In this document: positions 41,703-55,146 of the stretch, in pieces
Numbering within the stretch: the first letter of the stretch is position 1
How the letters are laid out: each line of letters starts with the position of its first letter
From: an uncultured Pelagibacteraceae bacterium
Lineage (GTDB): Bacteria > Pseudomonadota > Alphaproteobacteria > Pelagibacterales > Pelagibacteraceae
Direction: 5' to 3'
Assembly: GCA_902615445.1 (NCBI GenBank)
Contig: CACMOQ010000001.1
Location: forward strand, 22,025 to 86,024
DNA: 64,000 bases
The notes under the pieces: generated by a model
What the model was told of the DNA's origin: nothing
What the model saw: the letters and a program-made list of their open reading frames with translations, nothing else
Database searches by the model: none
Position numbers and translations under genes: made by a program

Positions 41703-42578
41703 TCAATTAGACAATTTATTGAACAATGTTTTTCCAATTTTTGAGGGTGAGTTTGCCATAGTTATTCCACATTCCTCCATCTTTTTCATTTTTTCCTCTG
41801 CACCTCCCTTACCTCCAGAAATTATTGCACCAGCGTGACCCATTCTTCTTCCTGGTGGAGCTGTGATACCAGCAATAAATCCAACAATTGGTTTTTTTAT
41901 TTTATGATTCTTTACGAAGTCTGCGGCTTCTTCCTCTGCAGTTCCTCCAATTTCTCCAATCATTAGTATAGACTGTGTTTCATCATCATTTAAAAATAAA
42001 TCTAAACAATCTATAAAATTTGTACCGTTAATAGGATCACCACCAATTCCAATACAAGTCGATTGGCCTAAACCATTTTCAGTAGTTTGAGCAACTGCTT
42101 CATAAGTTAAAGTACCAGATCTTGATACTATTCCCACGCTTCCTTTTTTATGAATATTACCCGGCATTATTCCAATCTTACATTCCTCTGGAGTAATAAT
42201 TCCTGGGCAATTTGGACCTATTAATCTACTTTTTGATTTTGATAATCTTTGTTTCACTTTTAACATATCTTGGATGGGAATACCCTCGGTAATACAAACA
42301 ATCAGTTCAATTGATGCATCAATTGACTCAATAATTGCTTCAGCTGCAAATTTAGCTGGTACATAAATCATAGAAGCATTAGCATTCTCAGCATCTTTCG
42401 CCTCTTTCACCGTATTAAAAACAGGTAATCCTAAATGTTTTTGACCACCTTTTTTAGGAGTAACACCACCAACTAATTTTGTTCCGTATTTGATAGCTTG
42501 TTCAGAATGAAAAGTACCGTGTGAACCAGTAAAACCTTGGCAAATTAGTCTAGTGTTCTTATTTACTAAAACTGACAT
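41703..42578 (-). CDS. sucD: Succinyl-CoA synthetase alpha subunit
   Basis: Alpha subunit of 291 residues with the CoA-binding [21 protein letters not shown] at the N-terminus, [21 protein letters not shown] in the middle and the phosphohistidine at about H248 in [21 protein letters not shown]. It forms succinate and a nucleoside triphosphate from succinyl-CoA. It directly follows sucC with no gap. Confidence 0.97.
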   Translation of the reverse strand: MSVLVNKNTRLICQGFTGSHGTFHSEQAIKYGTKLVGGVTPKKGGQKHLGLPVFNTVKEAKDAENANASMIYVPAKFAAEAIIESIDASIELIVCITEGIPIQDMLKVKQRLSKSKSRLIGPNCPGIITPEECKIGIMPGNIHKKGSVGIVSRSGTLTYEAVAQTTENGLGQSTCIGIGGDPINGTNFIDCLDLFLNDDETQSILMIGEIGGTAEEEAADFVKNHKIKKPIVGFIAGITAPPGRRMGHAGAIISGGKGGAEEKMKKMEECGITMANSPSKIGKTLFNKLSN

Positions 42579-43739
42579 TTATTTTATAGCATCAACAATC
42601 TTTTTTGCTGCATCGTCAAGGTTTTCAGCAGAAATTAATTTTAAACCTGAATTATCTAAAATTTCTTTACCCTCTTTAAAATTTGTACCAGCTAATCTTA
42701 CAACTAGTGGAACTTCAATATTAATTTCTTTTGCTGCATCCACTACACCTTGAGCGAGGACATCACACCTCATAATGCCGCCAAAAATATTAATCAAAAT
42801 TCCTTTTACATTTTTATCAGACAAAATAATCTTAAATGCAGCAGAAACTTTTTCTTTAGAGGCTCCTCCTCCAACATCTAAAAAATTTGCTGGCTCTTCT
42901 CCATATTGTTTAATTATGTCCATTGTGGCCATAGCTAAACCTGCACCATTAACCATACATCCAATATTTCCATCTAATTTTATATATGCTAGATCATGTT
43001 TGCTAGCTTCAATTTCTGCAGGTTCTTCTTCATTCAAATCTCTTAATTCTAAAATTTCTGGTTGCCTAAATAGAGCATTGCTGTCAAAATTTACTTTTGC
43101 ATCTAAACAAATAATTTTTTCTTCTTTCGTAAGAATTAAAGGGTTTACTTCAACCATATTTGCATCTGTTTTAACAAACATTTTATAAATAGATTTAATC
43201 AAAAAAATTGCTTCTTTTTTTGAATTTCCTTTTAATTGAAAAATCTTAATAATAGTTTCACACTCTTCATCAGAAATTTCCTCTTTTAATTTAACTTTAG
43301 TTGTTAAAATTTTATCAGGCGATTTACTTGCCACTTCCTCAATATCCACTCCACCTTGATCACTAGAAATAAACGCAATTTTTGAAGACGCTCTGTCTAC
43401 TAAACAAGATAAATAAAATTCTTTGTTAATATTTGATGACTCCTCAACATAAAGTCTTTTTACTTCCCTTCCCTCTGGTCCCGTTTGATGTGTTATTAAT
43501 TTCTTGCCAAAAAGCTCTTTTGCTGATTTTTCAAGTTCACTTAAATTATCTAAAATTTTAACGCCCCCAGCTTTTCCTCGACCACCTGCATGAATTTGGG
43601 CTTTTAGAACGTACTTATTTGTTTTCAATGACTTGCATTTCTCTAAAAGTTCCTCGACTGTTAAGCCAAATACTCCCTCTGGGACTGGTACACCAAATTT
43701 TTTTAAAATCTGTTTAGCTTGATGTTCATGTATATTCAT
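42579..43739 (-). CDS. sucC: Succinyl-CoA synthetase beta subunit
   Basis: Beta subunit of 386 residues with ATP-grasp domain. [22 protein letters not shown] opens the protein; [24 protein letters not shown] and the C-terminal [14 protein letters not shown] plus [17 protein letters not shown] are standard. Nucleotide specificity cannot be told by eye. It sits between mdh (4 bp) and sucD (0 bp). Confidence 0.97.
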   Translation of the reverse strand: MNIHEHQAKQILKKFGVPVPEGVFGLTVEELLEKCKSLKTNKYVLKAQIHAGGRGKAGGVKILDNLSELEKSAKELFGKKLITHQTGPEGREVKRLYVEESSNINKEFYLSCLVDRASSKIAFISSDQGGVDIEEVASKSPDKILTTKVKLKEEISDEECETIIKIFQLKGNSKKEAIFLIKSIYKMFVKTDANMVEVNPLILTKEEKIICLDAKVNFDSNALFRQPEILELRDLNEEEPAEIEASKHDLAYIKLDGNIGCMVNGAGLAMATMDIIKQYGEEPANFLDVGGGASKEKVSAAFKIILSDKNVKGILINIFGGIMRCDVLAQGVVDAAKEINIEVPLVVRLAGTNFKEGKEILDNSGLKLISAENLDDAAKKIVDAIK

Positions 43740-43743
43740 TATT

Positions 43744-46201
<2,458 letters not shown>

Positions 46202-46243
46202 GAATACGATCTTTTAGAGTAAAAATACCTGTTAGTCTATTGT

Positions 46244-47023
46244 TTAAATATTAGCTGTTGCTAACATTTTTTTTATTTCAGCTATAGCTTTTGCAGGGTT
46301 TAATCCTTTAGGACAAGCACTTGTACAGTTAAGAATTGTATGACAGCGATAAAGTTTAAGCTCATCAGCAACCTTTTTTAACCTAGCTTGTTTTTCATCA
46401 TCTCTACTATCTATAATCCATCTATAAGCTTGTAGTAAGACAGCTGGACCTAAATATTTATCTCCATTCCACCAATAGCTAGGGCATGACGTTGAACAAC
46501 ATGCACACATTATACACTCATAAGCTCCATCTAATTTTTTTCGATCTTCTTTAGACTGAAAAATTTCCTCTGACTCAGATTTAGAATTTGATTTTAACCA
46601 AGGTTCTATTGATTTGTATTGTTTATAGAGACCATCTAAATCGCCAATCAAATCCTTTCTTACTTTTAAATGTGGTAAAGGGTAAATGTCAATATCTCCA
46701 TCAATTTCAGAATGAGGTTTAGTACAAGCCAGTCCGTTTTTACCACCCATATTCATTGCACATGAACCACAAACTCCGTGTGCACATGATCTTCTATATG
46801 CTAGGGTTGGATCTATCTCATTTTTTATCTTATTTAAAATATCAAGCACTTTTGAGGAACAATTATCCATATCAACCTCATAAGTATCAATTCTTGGGTT
46901 TTCTCCTGAAGATGGATCCCATCTATAAATGTTTACTTTTTTAAGATTTTTTGAACCTGTTCTGTCTTTAAAATATTTACCTTTTTTAACTTTTGAATTT
47001 TCAGGTAAATTTAATTGTACCAT
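46244..47023 (-). CDS. sdhB: Succinate dehydrogenase iron-sulfur subunit
   Basis: SdhB of 259 residues. Cysteines for the 2Fe-2S cluster are in [22 protein letters not shown] (about 83-104, shown in part), those for 4Fe-4S in [16 protein letters not shown], and those for 3Fe-4S in [11 protein letters not shown]. It carries electrons from SdhA FAD to quinone. The start overlaps the sdhA stop by 1 bp. Confidence 0.97.
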   Translation of the reverse strand: MVQLNLPENSKVKKGKYFKDRTGSKNLKKVNIYRWDPSSGENPRIDTYEVDMDNCSSKVLDILNKIKNEIDPTLAYRRSCAHGVCGSCAMNMGGKNGLACTKPHSEIDGDIDIYPLPHLKVRKDLIGDLDGLYKQYKSIEPWLKSNSKSESEEIFQSKEDRKKLDGAYECIMCACCSTSCPSYWWNGDKYLGPAVLLQAYRWIIDSRDDEKQARLKKVADELKLYRCHTILNCTSACPKGLNPAKAIAEIKKMLATANI

Positions 47024-48798
47024 TAATAAACTCGCTCCTGTGGAGGAAAATATTGTACATCATTAGTCAATGTTGATTTATGAACTTCACGATAGCTTAT
47101 TTTTGTCTCTTTGCCATTACACCAGGCAAGAGTATGTTGCATAAATTTTTTATCGTCTCTTTTAGGGAAATCCTCTCTTGCATGAGCTCCTCTACTTTCT
47201 TTTCTGTGATAGGCTGAGTCTACAGTTGCAACTGCCTGTCTAATTAAATTATCAAACTCTAAAGTTTCAACTAAATCAGTATTAAATATTAATGATTTAT
47301 CTTTTACGGATAAAGATTCTAATCCATCATAAGTTTTTCTTATTTCGTCAACCCCTTCTTTAAGTGTTTTTTCAGTTCTAAAAACTGCACATTTTGATTG
47401 CATTGTTTTTTGCATAGATAGTCTTAGTTCTGCAGTCCCTATTTCTCCATCTGCATTCCTAATTCTGTCAAACCTATCAAGACATTTTTGCGTTTCAGAC
47501 TCTTCAATTTCTTCGTGAGGTGTTCCCGGCTTAATTAATTCTGCAGCTCTTTTTGCAGCTGCTCTTCCAAAAACTACAAGATCAATTAACGAGTTAGAAC
47601 CTAGTCTATTTGCGCCATGAACTGAAACGCATGCTGCTTCACCTATTGCCATTAAGCCTGGAACTACTTTTTCAGAGCCATTAACTGTTAGAACTTCGCC
47701 TTTATAATTAGTTGGAATTCCACCCATATTATAATGTACAGTTGGTACTACTGGAATTGGATCTTTAGTTACATCTACATTAGCAAATAATCTTGCAGCG
47801 TCTGTTATCCCTGGTAATCTACTTTCTATAACTTCTTTATCTAAGTGACTTAAATTTAGATGGACGTGGTCTTTATCTTTTCCAACTCCTCTACCTTCGT
47901 TTATTTCTATTGACATTGATCTACTTACTACATCTCTAGATGCCAAATCTTTAGCTTTAGGTGCGTATCTTTCCATAAATCTTTCACCTTTAGAGTTCGT
48001 AAGATATCCTCCTTCACCTCTTGCTCCTTCTGTTATAAGTGTACCATGACCATATATTCCAGTTGGATGAAACTGCACAAATTCCATATCTTGCAATGGT
48101 AATCCTGCTCTTAAAACCATAGCATTTCCATCACCGGTACAAGTATGTGCAGAAGTTGCAGAATAATAAACTTTACCATAACCGCCTGTAGCAATAATTA
48201 CTGAGTGAGCTCTAAATCTGTGAATAGTTCCATCATTTAAGTTCCATGCAATTAAACCTTTACACTCACCATCTTTCATCAATAAATCTAACGCAAAATA
48301 CTCTATGAAAAACTCTGTTTTATGTTTTAAGGCTTGTCCATACAAAGTATGTAAAATTGCGTGGCCAGTCCTGTCTGCAGCTGCGCAAGTTCTTTGAACA
48401 ATTCCGTTACCATAGTTTTTTGTCATCCCACCAAATGGTCTTTGATAAATTTTACCATCATCTGTTCTGCTAAAAGGAACACCATATTTCTCTAATTCAA
48501 TAACAGCTTTAGGTGCTTCCTTACATAAATATTCAATACTGTCTTGGTCTCCTAACCAGTCAGCACCTTTTACAGTATCATACATGTGCCAACGCCAATC
48601 ATCTTCACCCATATTTCCAAGAGCAGCAGAAATACCACCTTGAGCAGCAGACGTATGGCTTCTAGTTGGAAAAACTTTTGAAATACATGCAGTTTTTAAG
48701 CCAGCCTCGCTTAAACCGACAGCTGCCCTTAATCCTGAGCCGCCAGCTCCTAAAACTACTACGTCATATTCATGATTTACTATTTTGTACGATTTCAT
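47023..48798 (-). CDS. sdhA: Succinate dehydrogenase flavoprotein subunit
   Basis: SdhA of 591 residues. FAD-binding [16 protein letters not shown], covalent FAD histidine H48 in [12 protein letters not shown], the active-site segment [25 protein letters not shown], and the C-terminal [15 protein letters not shown] are all present. It oxidises succinate to fumarate. It overlaps sdhD by 4 bp and sdhB by 1 bp. Confidence 0.98.
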   Translation of the reverse strand: MKSYKIVNHEYDVVVLGAGGSGLRAAVGLSEAGLKTACISKVFPTRSHTSAAQGGISAALGNMGEDDWRWHMYDTVKGADWLGDQDSIEYLCKEAPKAVIELEKYGVPFSRTDDGKIYQRPFGGMTKNYGNGIVQRTCAAADRTGHAILHTLYGQALKHKTEFFIEYFALDLLMKDGECKGLIAWNLNDGTIHRFRAHSVIIATGGYGKVYYSATSAHTCTGDGNAMVLRAGLPLQDMEFVQFHPTGIYGHGTLITEGARGEGGYLTNSKGERFMERYAPKAKDLASRDVVSRSMSIEINEGRGVGKDKDHVHLNLSHLDKEVIESRLPGITDAARLFANVDVTKDPIPVVPTVHYNMGGIPTNYKGEVLTVNGSEKVVPGLMAIGEAACVSVHGANRLGSNSLIDLVVFGRAAAKRAAELIKPGTPHEEIEESETQKCLDRFDRIRNADGEIGTAELRLSMQKTMQSKCAVFRTEKTLKEGVDEIRKTYDGLESLSVKDKSLIFNTDLVETLEFDNLIRQAVATVDSAYHRKESRGAHAREDFPKRDDKKFMQHTLAWCNGKETKISYREVHKSTLTNDVQYFPPQERVY

Positions 48799-49118
48799 AA
48801 TATGCTTATTAATATAATTGTAATTAAGGGAATTACCACAGCAGATATATATAAAAGCCTATTTGCGACATTTTTGATTTTATCGGTTTTAATATAGTCC
48901 TCAAAAACCTCACTAATACTTAAAGCAGAAAAGAAATATGCATTTACAACAAATAGACTAAATAAAAACTTATACAAAGGATTTTTAAAAAAACTAACAA
49001 CTGTAATATAATTCTGATCATATATTGATATGAAATTTATAATAAACCATAACATCAATGGTATTAGTGTTGCTCCACTTATTTTCAAAAATATCCATTT
49101 TTTTGTTGCACTAATCAT
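48795..49118 (-). CDS. sdhD: Succinate dehydrogenase membrane anchor SdhD
   Basis: Hydrophobic protein of 107 residues from the ATG at 49118, with three membrane segments. A TTG at 49139 would add seven residues but run 20 bp into sdhC; the ATG sits one base after the sdhC stop and is preferred. Sequence similarity to other SdhD proteins is low, as is usual; identity comes mainly from position between sdhC and sdhA, the length and the membrane pattern. Confidence 0.85.
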   Translation of the reverse strand: MISATKKWIFLKISGATLIPLMLWFIINFISIYDQNYITVVSFFKNPLYKFLFSLFVVNAYFFSALSISEVFEDYIKTDKIKNVANRLLYISAVVIPLITIILISIL

Positions 49119-49119
49119 T

Positions 49120-49503
49120 TTAAAAAAAATTTTTTCCAACTAAAAAAAAAAATACTGTTAAAAATATTGACCCAAAAATTACAATTAAGCCAGTTATTTT
49201 TGTTATTTTCAATTCAAACCCATAACCCAAATCCATAATTAAATGCCTAATCTCGCTCAAAATTTGAAAAGAAAAAGACCACGTAATACCCAAAATAAAA
49301 AATTTACCAACAAGTGAACTTAAAAATAAATAGATAATTTCATAATTATTTTCACCAAGACTAAGGAGAGATGCTAATAAGCAAACTAAAGTAATAACAA
49401 TTATATTAATTATTCCTGTAATTCTATGTGAGATTGAGACTAATGAAGAAATTTGCCATTTATAGATTTGTATATGAGGAGATAAAGGTTCTTTATTTTC
49501 CAT
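49120..49503 (-). CDS. sdhC: Succinate dehydrogenase cytochrome b556 subunit SdhC
   Basis: Membrane anchor of 127 residues with the conserved SdhC start PLSPHIQIYKWQISSLVSISHRITGI, where the serine and arginine of SISHRITG lie near the quinone site, and a later histidine in SEIRHLIMDLG as a heme b ligand. Three membrane segments are visible. Its start lies 11 bp inside asd. Confidence 0.93.
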   Translation of the reverse strand: MENKEPLSPHIQIYKWQISSLVSISHRITGIINIIVITLVCLLASLLSLGENNYEIIYLFLSSLVGKFFILGITWSFSFQILSEIRHLIMDLGYGFELKITKITGLIVIFGSIFLTVFFFLVGKNFF

Positions 49504-50500
49504 AAAAATTATTCTTAATTAATCTTTCTGCTATTTCTACTGCATTCAAAGCCGCGCCTCTTAGAAGATTATCAGAAACAATCCAAAGATTTAATCCATT
49601 TTTAATCGTATGATCCTCTCTTATTCTTGAAATAAACGTCTCATCTTTTCCCTCTGCTTCCAAAGGAGTTATATATCCACCATCTTCTCTTTGATCTATC
49701 ACTTTGCAACCCTTAAAGTTATTTAGTGCCTCTTTTACTTTTTCTAAAGAAAATGGCTTTTCAAATTCTAAATTAACTGATTCAGAATGAGATATAGATA
49801 TTGGTAATCTCACACATGTTGCTGTCAAATTAATCTTATCATCCAAAATTTTTTTTGTCTCGTTACTCATTTTTAATTCTTCCTTTGTATAACCATCATC
49901 TGAGAAGACATCAATATGTGGGATAGCATTAAAAGCTATTTGTTTTGTGAAATTTTTCGAATCAATTTTTTTTCCATCTAATGCTAGTTTAGTTTGTTCA
50001 ATCAGCTCGTCCATAGGCTCTTTGCCACCTCCTGATACTGATTGATAGGTAGAGACAACTACCCTTTTGATTATAAACAAATCATGTAAAGGTTTGAGGG
50101 CAATCACTAATTGTGCAGTTGAACAATTAGGATTTGCAATAATGTTTTTTTTCATATTTCTTAAATCTTTAGAATTCACCTGTGGGACTATTAAAGGAAC
50201 CTCAGGATCCATTCTAAAAAAACTTGAATTATCTATAACTAATGATTTCTTTGAGGCTTTTTCTGCAAATTCTTTAGAAATTTTTTTGCCAGCTGCAAAG
50301 AAAGTAATTTTAACTTTTGAGAAATCAAAATTATCTAGATCAACCACATCATATTCTTTGTCTCTAAATTTAATTTTTTTTCCTAAACTTTTTGAAGAAG
50401 CAACTAAATATAGATTATCAATTTTGAGTTCTTTTTTTTCAAGAACCTCTAAAATTTTTCTTCCAACATTTCCTGTTGCACCAACAATTGCTAAATTCAT
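49493..50500 (-). CDS. asd: Aspartate-semialdehyde dehydrogenase
   Basis: Dehydrogenase of 335 residues at the branch to lysine, threonine and methionine. NADP-binding LAIVGATGNVGRKILEVL begins the protein; the catalytic cysteine is in IANPNCSTAQLVIAL (about 127) and the histidine in RLPISISHSESVNLEF. It lies 19 bp downstream of dmdA and overlaps sdhC by 11 bp. Together with metX it supplies the homoserine branch of methionine. Confidence 0.96.
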   Translation of the reverse strand: MNLAIVGATGNVGRKILEVLEKKELKIDNLYLVASSKSLGKKIKFRDKEYDVVDLDNFDFSKVKITFFAAGKKISKEFAEKASKKSLVIDNSSFFRMDPEVPLIVPQVNSKDLRNMKKNIIANPNCSTAQLVIALKPLHDLFIIKRVVVSTYQSVSGGGKEPMDELIEQTKLALDGKKIDSKNFTKQIAFNAIPHIDVFSDDGYTKEELKMSNETKKILDDKINLTATCVRLPISISHSESVNLEFEKPFSLEKVKEALNNFKGCKVIDQREDGGYITPLEAEGKDETFISRIREDHTIKNGLNLWIVSDNLLRGAALNAVEIAERLIKNNFYGK

Positions 50501-50519
50501 ATTAACGTTTATTTTTATA

Positions 50520-51629
50520 CTAAATGAAAGGCAAATCGCAAATTGTTCCTACAAATATTTTCTCGTTAATATCTATTTTAAATTGAGTTTTGCCATCCCA
50601 ATAAGGTTTGTTAATCATGGCTATACCAATAACTTTTTTAAATGTTGGAGAATATGCTGCTGATCTGACATAGCCCATAACTTTATTATTATCGTCTAAT
50701 AATGTCTTTTCACAATACATGTCAATTTTATTATGATCAATTTTTACTCCCATCAGTTTTCTTGAAATGCCCTCTTGTCTTATTTTTTTTAACTTTTCTT
50801 TACCTAGAAAATCAATTCCATTGTCTAAATGTATGAACTTATCAAAATTTGCTTCAAAAGGATTATCTCTATTATCAAAATCATTTCCATAAGAAAATAA
50901 AGCTGACTCTATTCTCTCGATCAAGTTTGGACACCCTGCTTTCACGTTGTATTTAGAGCCATATTCAAAAAGATAATCATATAAATCCTGACCTGCTAAA
51001 TTGTCTTCTACATAAATCTCAAAACCACTTTGTTTTGACCAGCCTGACCTAGCAATAAAATATTTATACTTTTTAAATTCATAATATTTGAAATTAAAAA
51101 ACTTTAATTGTCTTATTTCATCACCAAATAATTTTGCCATTAAATCATCTGAGAGGGGTCCTTGAACAGCTAATATATTTACATTTGGCTCTTTAATTTC
51201 TACTTCAAATTTATTTCCTGCAGCAAGACCTTTGGCAAAAAAAATTACATCAGAATCAGCAATCGATAACCACCATCTATCATCTGCCAATTTATTTATT
51301 ATTGGATCGTTAACTAAAAGACCTTGATCATCAACAAGTGGGGCATAATAACATCTCCCAACTTTTGATTTGGATAAATCTCTACAAGTCATTAATTGCA
51401 CTAATTTTGCAGAATCTTTTCCAGAAATTTCTACTTGTCTTTCTGCAGCGACGTCCCAAACTTGAACAAATTTTTTCAAATGATGATAGTCGGACTCTAG
51501 GGACTTGAATGATGCAGGTAGCAACATATGATTGTAAACTGTATAGCTACTTACACCGTGAGACTCGATCCTATCAGTGTAGGGTGTGCTTCTCAATCTT
51601 CTTGATTTTACAATTGGAAAATTTTTCAT
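50520..51629 (-). CDS. dmdA: Dimethylsulfoniopropionate demethylase DmdA
   Basis: GcvT-fold protein of 369 residues, the length of the SAR11 DMSP demethylase. N-terminal [30 protein letters not shown] and [33 protein letters not shown] match DmdA rather than glycine-cleavage GcvT. DmdA moves a methyl group from DMSP to tetrahydrofolate, leaving methylmercaptopropionate. Genes for the next two pathway steps lie directly upstream in the transcript. A candidate -10 box and a 12-codon frame occupy its 107 bp leader. Without a tree, another GcvT-like demethylase cannot be fully excluded. Confidence 0.88.
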   Translation of the reverse strand: MKNFPIVKSRRLRSTPYTDRIESHGVSSYTVYNHMLLPASFKSLESDYHHLKKFVQVWDVAAERQVEISGKDSAKLVQLMTCRDLSKSKVGRCYYAPLVDDQGLLVNDPIINKLADDRWWLSIADSDVIFFAKGLAAGNKFEVEIKEPNVNILAVQGPLSDDLMAKLFGDEIRQLKFFNFKYYEFKKYKYFIARSGWSKQSGFEIYVEDNLAGQDLYDYLFEYGSKYNVKAGCPNLIERIESALFSYGNDFDNRDNPFEANFDKFIHLDNGIDFLGKEKLKKIRQEGISRKLMGVKIDHNKIDMYCEKTLLDDNNKVMGYVRSAAYSPTFKKVIGIAMINKPYWDGKTQFKIDINEKIFVGTICDLPFI

Positions 51630-51681
51630 TTTTTTTAATTTTTAGATCTTTTCTCTCATTTCAAATGCTTTTTCAATCATA

Positions 51682-51687
51682 ATTATA
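51682..51687 (-). promoter_or_regulatory. Candidate -10 element upstream of dmdA
   Basis: A perfect TATAAT on the minus strand (51687-51682) lies about 53 bases before the dmdA ATG, in the 107 bp gap after the acyl-CoA ligase gene. No convincing -35 box is seen, so activator use or a weak promoter is possible. Confidence 0.4.
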
Positions 51688-51736
51688 CGTCAGATATTGA
51701 TAATTTAATTTATAATGGAAACTTTCGATAAGATTG

Positions 51737-53353
51737 TTAAAATTTTTTTCTTAATTCAAATTTTTGAATTTTTCCTGTTGAGGTTTTAGGTAATTCACAA
51801 AAAACTACTTGTTTTGGAACTTTAAAACCGGCAAGAGTTTCTTTACAAAAACTGATTAATTCTTTCTCAGTAGCTGGCTTATCTTTTACTAATTCAATAA
51901 ACGCACATGGAACCTCGCCCCATTTTTGGTCAGGCTTAGCAACAACCGCAGCAATTGAAACCGAAGGGTGCTTTGCCAAAGTATTTTCTATTTCTATTGA
52001 CGATATATTTTCTCCTCCTGAAATAATTATGTCTTTAGATCTATCTTGAATTTTGACGTAACCGTCAGAATGCATGACTGCTAAATCACCAGAGTGGAAC
52101 CATCCACCATCCATAGCTTTATTCGTAGCATCTTTGTCCTTAAAATACCCTTTCATAACAACATTTCCCTTAATCATAATCTCACCAATTGTTTTTCCAT
52201 CTTTAGGTACTTCTTTCATTGTTTCTGGATCCATCACTGATATTCCTTCAGTATTGGGATATCTTACTCCTTGTCTTGCTTTAATTTCGTTTTGTTTTTC
52301 TTCATCAAATTCATTCCATTCATCATTCCATGCACATTGGGTAACATGTCCATAAGTTTCAGTTAATCCGTAAACATGCATTACCTCAAATCCAAGTTCT
52401 CTCATTTTTTTGAATATAATACTTGGTGGAGGAGCTCCAGCTGTGAGCACATAAACTTTTTCTTTTAATTTTTTTCTGTCAGTTTCAGGAGCACCCGTAA
52501 TCATATTTAATACAATTGGAGCACCACCAAAATGAGTAACTTTGTATTTATCAATTAATTCGAATATTTTTTTTATATCGATATTTCTTAAACAAATTGT
52601 TCTTCCATTTAACATTGGGACAGTCCACGGATAACCCCAACCATTACAATGAAACATTGGCACAATAGTCAAAAAGTTTAATCTATTAGGCATATTCCAA
52701 GCAACAGCGCTTCCAGTAGACATCAAGTATGATCCTCTGTGATGATAAACAACTCCCTTAGGATTACCTGTAGTTCCTGATGTATAGCTCAATGATATTG
52801 CTTGCCACTCGTCCTCTGGCATTTTCCAGCCATAATCTTCATCACCAGTATTTAAAAAACTTTCATACTCTAAATCGCCAATTTTTTCACACTTAGATTG
52901 ATCAGCAAATTTATCAACAATATCAATGATGGTAATTTTTCTTTTAATAACACTTAATGCTTTCTTAACTTCTATATGTAGCTGTCTATCTACAACTAAT
53001 ACTTTCGCTTCACTATGATCTAAAATATAAGCAATCGTTTTAGCGTCTAATCTTATATTAATTGTATTCAAAACTGCCCCTGTCATTGGCACAGAATAAT
53101 GACCCTCAAAAATTTCAGGAGTGTTGAAAGCTAAAAATGAAACAGTGTCACCTTTTTTAATGCCAATTTTGCTAAGCGCGCTCGCAAATTTAACAGTCCG
53201 TTTATAAACCTCACTCCATGAATATTTTCGATCTTCATATATTACAGCTTCATAATTTGGATAAATTTCTTTAGCTCTTTTGATAAAAGTTAAGGGAGTT
53301 AAAGGAACATAATTTGCGTTATTTTTGTCTAGATTGGTATCGTAATGACTCAT
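51737..53353 (-). CDS. dmdB: Acyl-CoA ligase, probable methylmercaptopropionyl-CoA ligase (DmdB-like)
   Basis: AMP-forming acyl-CoA synthetase of 538 residues. The P-loop-like motif is SLSYTSGTTGNPKGVVYHHRG (about 186, in part), with MFHCNGWGYPW, VYGLTETYG, WFHSGDLAVMHSDGY and the C-terminal PKTSTGKIQKFELR carrying the adenylation lysine. These motifs belong to a broad family; the DmdB call rests on the neighbours DmdA and a DmdC-type dehydrogenase. It would activate methylmercaptopropionate with CoA. It follows the dehydrogenase gene with no gap. Other short- or medium-chain acids are possible substrates. Confidence 0.75.
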   Translation of the reverse strand: MSHYDTNLDKNNANYVPLTPLTFIKRAKEIYPNYEAVIYEDRKYSWSEVYKRTVKFASALSKIGIKKGDTVSFLAFNTPEIFEGHYSVPMTGAVLNTINIRLDAKTIAYILDHSEAKVLVVDRQLHIEVKKALSVIKRKITIIDIVDKFADQSKCEKIGDLEYESFLNTGDEDYGWKMPEDEWQAISLSYTSGTTGNPKGVVYHHRGSYLMSTGSAVAWNMPNRLNFLTIVPMFHCNGWGYPWTVPMLNGRTICLRNIDIKKIFELIDKYKVTHFGGAPIVLNMITGAPETDRKKLKEKVYVLTAGAPPPSIIFKKMRELGFEVMHVYGLTETYGHVTQCAWNDEWNEFDEEKQNEIKARQGVRYPNTEGISVMDPETMKEVPKDGKTIGEIMIKGNVVMKGYFKDKDATNKAMDGGWFHSGDLAVMHSDGYVKIQDRSKDIIISGGENISSIEIENTLAKHPSVSIAAVVAKPDQKWGEVPCAFIELVKDKPATEKELISFCKETLAGFKVPKQVVFCELPKTSTGKIQKFELRKKF

Positions 53354-55120
53354 TTAACTAAATTTGAAGTTCATTATATTTAAACTTCCAGTAATTGCAG
53401 ATTTATAATGTTGTTCAGCTCTTGGTAGCACTTTGTCAAAATAAAATTTAGCAGTATTTATTTTGTCATCATAAAACTTTTTATTCTCCTCATAGTCTTT
53501 GAAACTTATATTAAGAACTTTTATCCATGAAAATGCTAATGATATATAGCCAAGAGTTTTTAAATAATCATTTGCAGCTGCGCTTACATCATCTTTATTG
53601 GTTTCTAATCTCTGAATAGTCCAATCACTAAATTTCTTGAGTACGTCCAAATAATAATTAAATTCTTTTATAAATGGCTTGACTTTTTCGTTATTTAAAT
53701 TTGTTTCAGTTTTAACTAAATCTAAAAATTTATCTATTATATTTCCATTCTTATTTAATAATTTTCTAAAAACTAAATCAGCAGCTTGAACAGAATTTGT
53801 TCCCTCGTAAATTGGTGTAATTCTGTTATCTCTGTATAATTGCTCTATACCTTGATCTTTAGTATAGCCATACCCACCAAAAATTTGCATTGCATCGCTT
53901 GTAATCTCCATTCCTAAATCTGAAAATAAAGATTTTACAACGGGTGTCATTAATGAGACCATGTCTGAAGCATCTTGTTTTATTTTCTGATCATCATGAT
54001 TTAAACTTACTTCAGTTTGTTGCGATAACCAGAAACATAATGCTCTCTCTCCCTCAATTATAGATTTCATGTTCAACAACGTTTTACGTATATCTGCATG
54101 TTCAATAATTGCATCAGCATTTCCATTTTGCGATTTATTATTGTTGCTTTTTCCTTGCTTTCTTTCTTTGGCATAACTCAATGAATTTTGATAAGCAATT
54201 TCTGAAATCCCTAAACCCTGAATTCCAACGACAATTCTTTCTAAATTCATCATTGTAAACATTTGACTTAGTCCTTTATTTTTAGGACCAATCATAATTC
54301 CAGTTGCATCGTCAAAATTTAAAACGCAAGTAGCTGAACCTTTAATACCCATTTTCGTCTCTATCGATCCAGTAGATATTCCATTTCTAGCACCAATAGT
54401 TCCATCTTCTTTTACAATAAATTTTGGAACTAAAAATAAACTTATTCCCTTAGTACCTTTTGGTGAATCTGATGCTCTTGCTATTACAAGATGAATTATA
54501 TTTTCTGTTAAATCATGATCACCAGATGTAATAAATATTTTTTGGCCAGTGATCTTATATGTTCCATCGGGTTGCTCTACAGCTTTTGTTTTAAGTAAAC
54601 CTAAATCTGTTCCACAAACTGGCTCTGTTAAACACATAGTGCCACTCCATTTTCCCTCAACCATTTTTGGAAGATATTTATCTTTAATTTCATCTGGGGC
54701 ATGGTGGTGAATACAATTGTAGGCACCAAGTGATAATTCACTATAAAGTTTAAATGCTAGACTAGATGAAGATAACATTTCATCGAAAAATGCACTCACT
54801 GTCCTAGGCATACCTTGTCCTCCATATTTTGGATCACAAGATAAAGAAGTCCAGCCATCCTCGATGTATTTCTGATAAGCTTCTTTATAACCTGGGGGTG
54901 TTCTTACAACTCCATTTTCTAATATAGCTGGATTTTCATCTCCAGCTTTTGCAAGAGGTAAAATTAAATTTTGATTTATTTTTGCAGCTTCCTCTAAGAT
55001 GTCTTTTACTAACTCTGGGTTAACTTCTTTATATTTCTCTAGCTCATTATAATTTTTATTATCCCTTAGTTTCTCATAGAGAAACATCATATCTTTTACT
55101 GGTGCATTATAGCTAGGCAT
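53354..55120 (-). CDS. dmdC: Acyl-CoA dehydrogenase, probable methylmercaptopropionyl-CoA dehydrogenase (DmdC-like)
   Basis: Long acyl-CoA dehydrogenase of 588 residues; typical family members have about 380. It starts MPSYNAPVKDMMFL, and shows MCLTEPVCGTDLG (FAD contact), IFITSGDHDLTENIIHLVIARA, the base region YRDNRITPIYEGTNSVQAADL and an extra C-terminal helical region (about 470-588). This long form is the DmdC type that forms methylthioacryloyl-CoA in DMSP demethylation. Related long dehydrogenases act in beta-oxidation, so the substrate is inferred from context. The hydratase of the next step (DmdD or AcuH) is not in the window. Confidence 0.75.
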   Translation of the reverse strand: MPSYNAPVKDMMFLYEKLRDNKNYNELEKYKEVNPELVKDILEEAAKINQNLILPLAKAGDENPAILENGVVRTPPGYKEAYQKYIEDGWTSLSCDPKYGGQGMPRTVSAFFDEMLSSSSLAFKLYSELSLGAYNCIHHHAPDEIKDKYLPKMVEGKWSGTMCLTEPVCGTDLGLLKTKAVEQPDGTYKITGQKIFITSGDHDLTENIIHLVIARASDSPKGTKGISLFLVPKFIVKEDGTIGARNGISTGSIETKMGIKGSATCVLNFDDATGIMIGPKNKGLSQMFTMMNLERIVVGIQGLGISEIAYQNSLSYAKERKQGKSNNNKSQNGNADAIIEHADIRKTLLNMKSIIEGERALCFWLSQQTEVSLNHDDQKIKQDASDMVSLMTPVVKSLFSDLGMEITSDAMQIFGGYGYTKDQGIEQLYRDNRITPIYEGTNSVQAADLVFRKLLNKNGNIIDKFLDLVKTETNLNNEKVKPFIKEFNYYLDVLKKFSDWTIQRLETNKDDVSAAANDYLKTLGYISLAFSWIKVLNISFKDYEENKKFYDDKINTAKFYFDKVLPRAEQHYKSAITGSLNIMNFKFS

Positions 55121-55146
55121 ATTTTAATTTTAGAATAAATAATTAG

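Noticed and set aside
42775..43188. Long plus-strand frames opposite sucC and other minus-strand genes
   Set aside because: They are antisense shadows of confidently identified genes with no independent family features.
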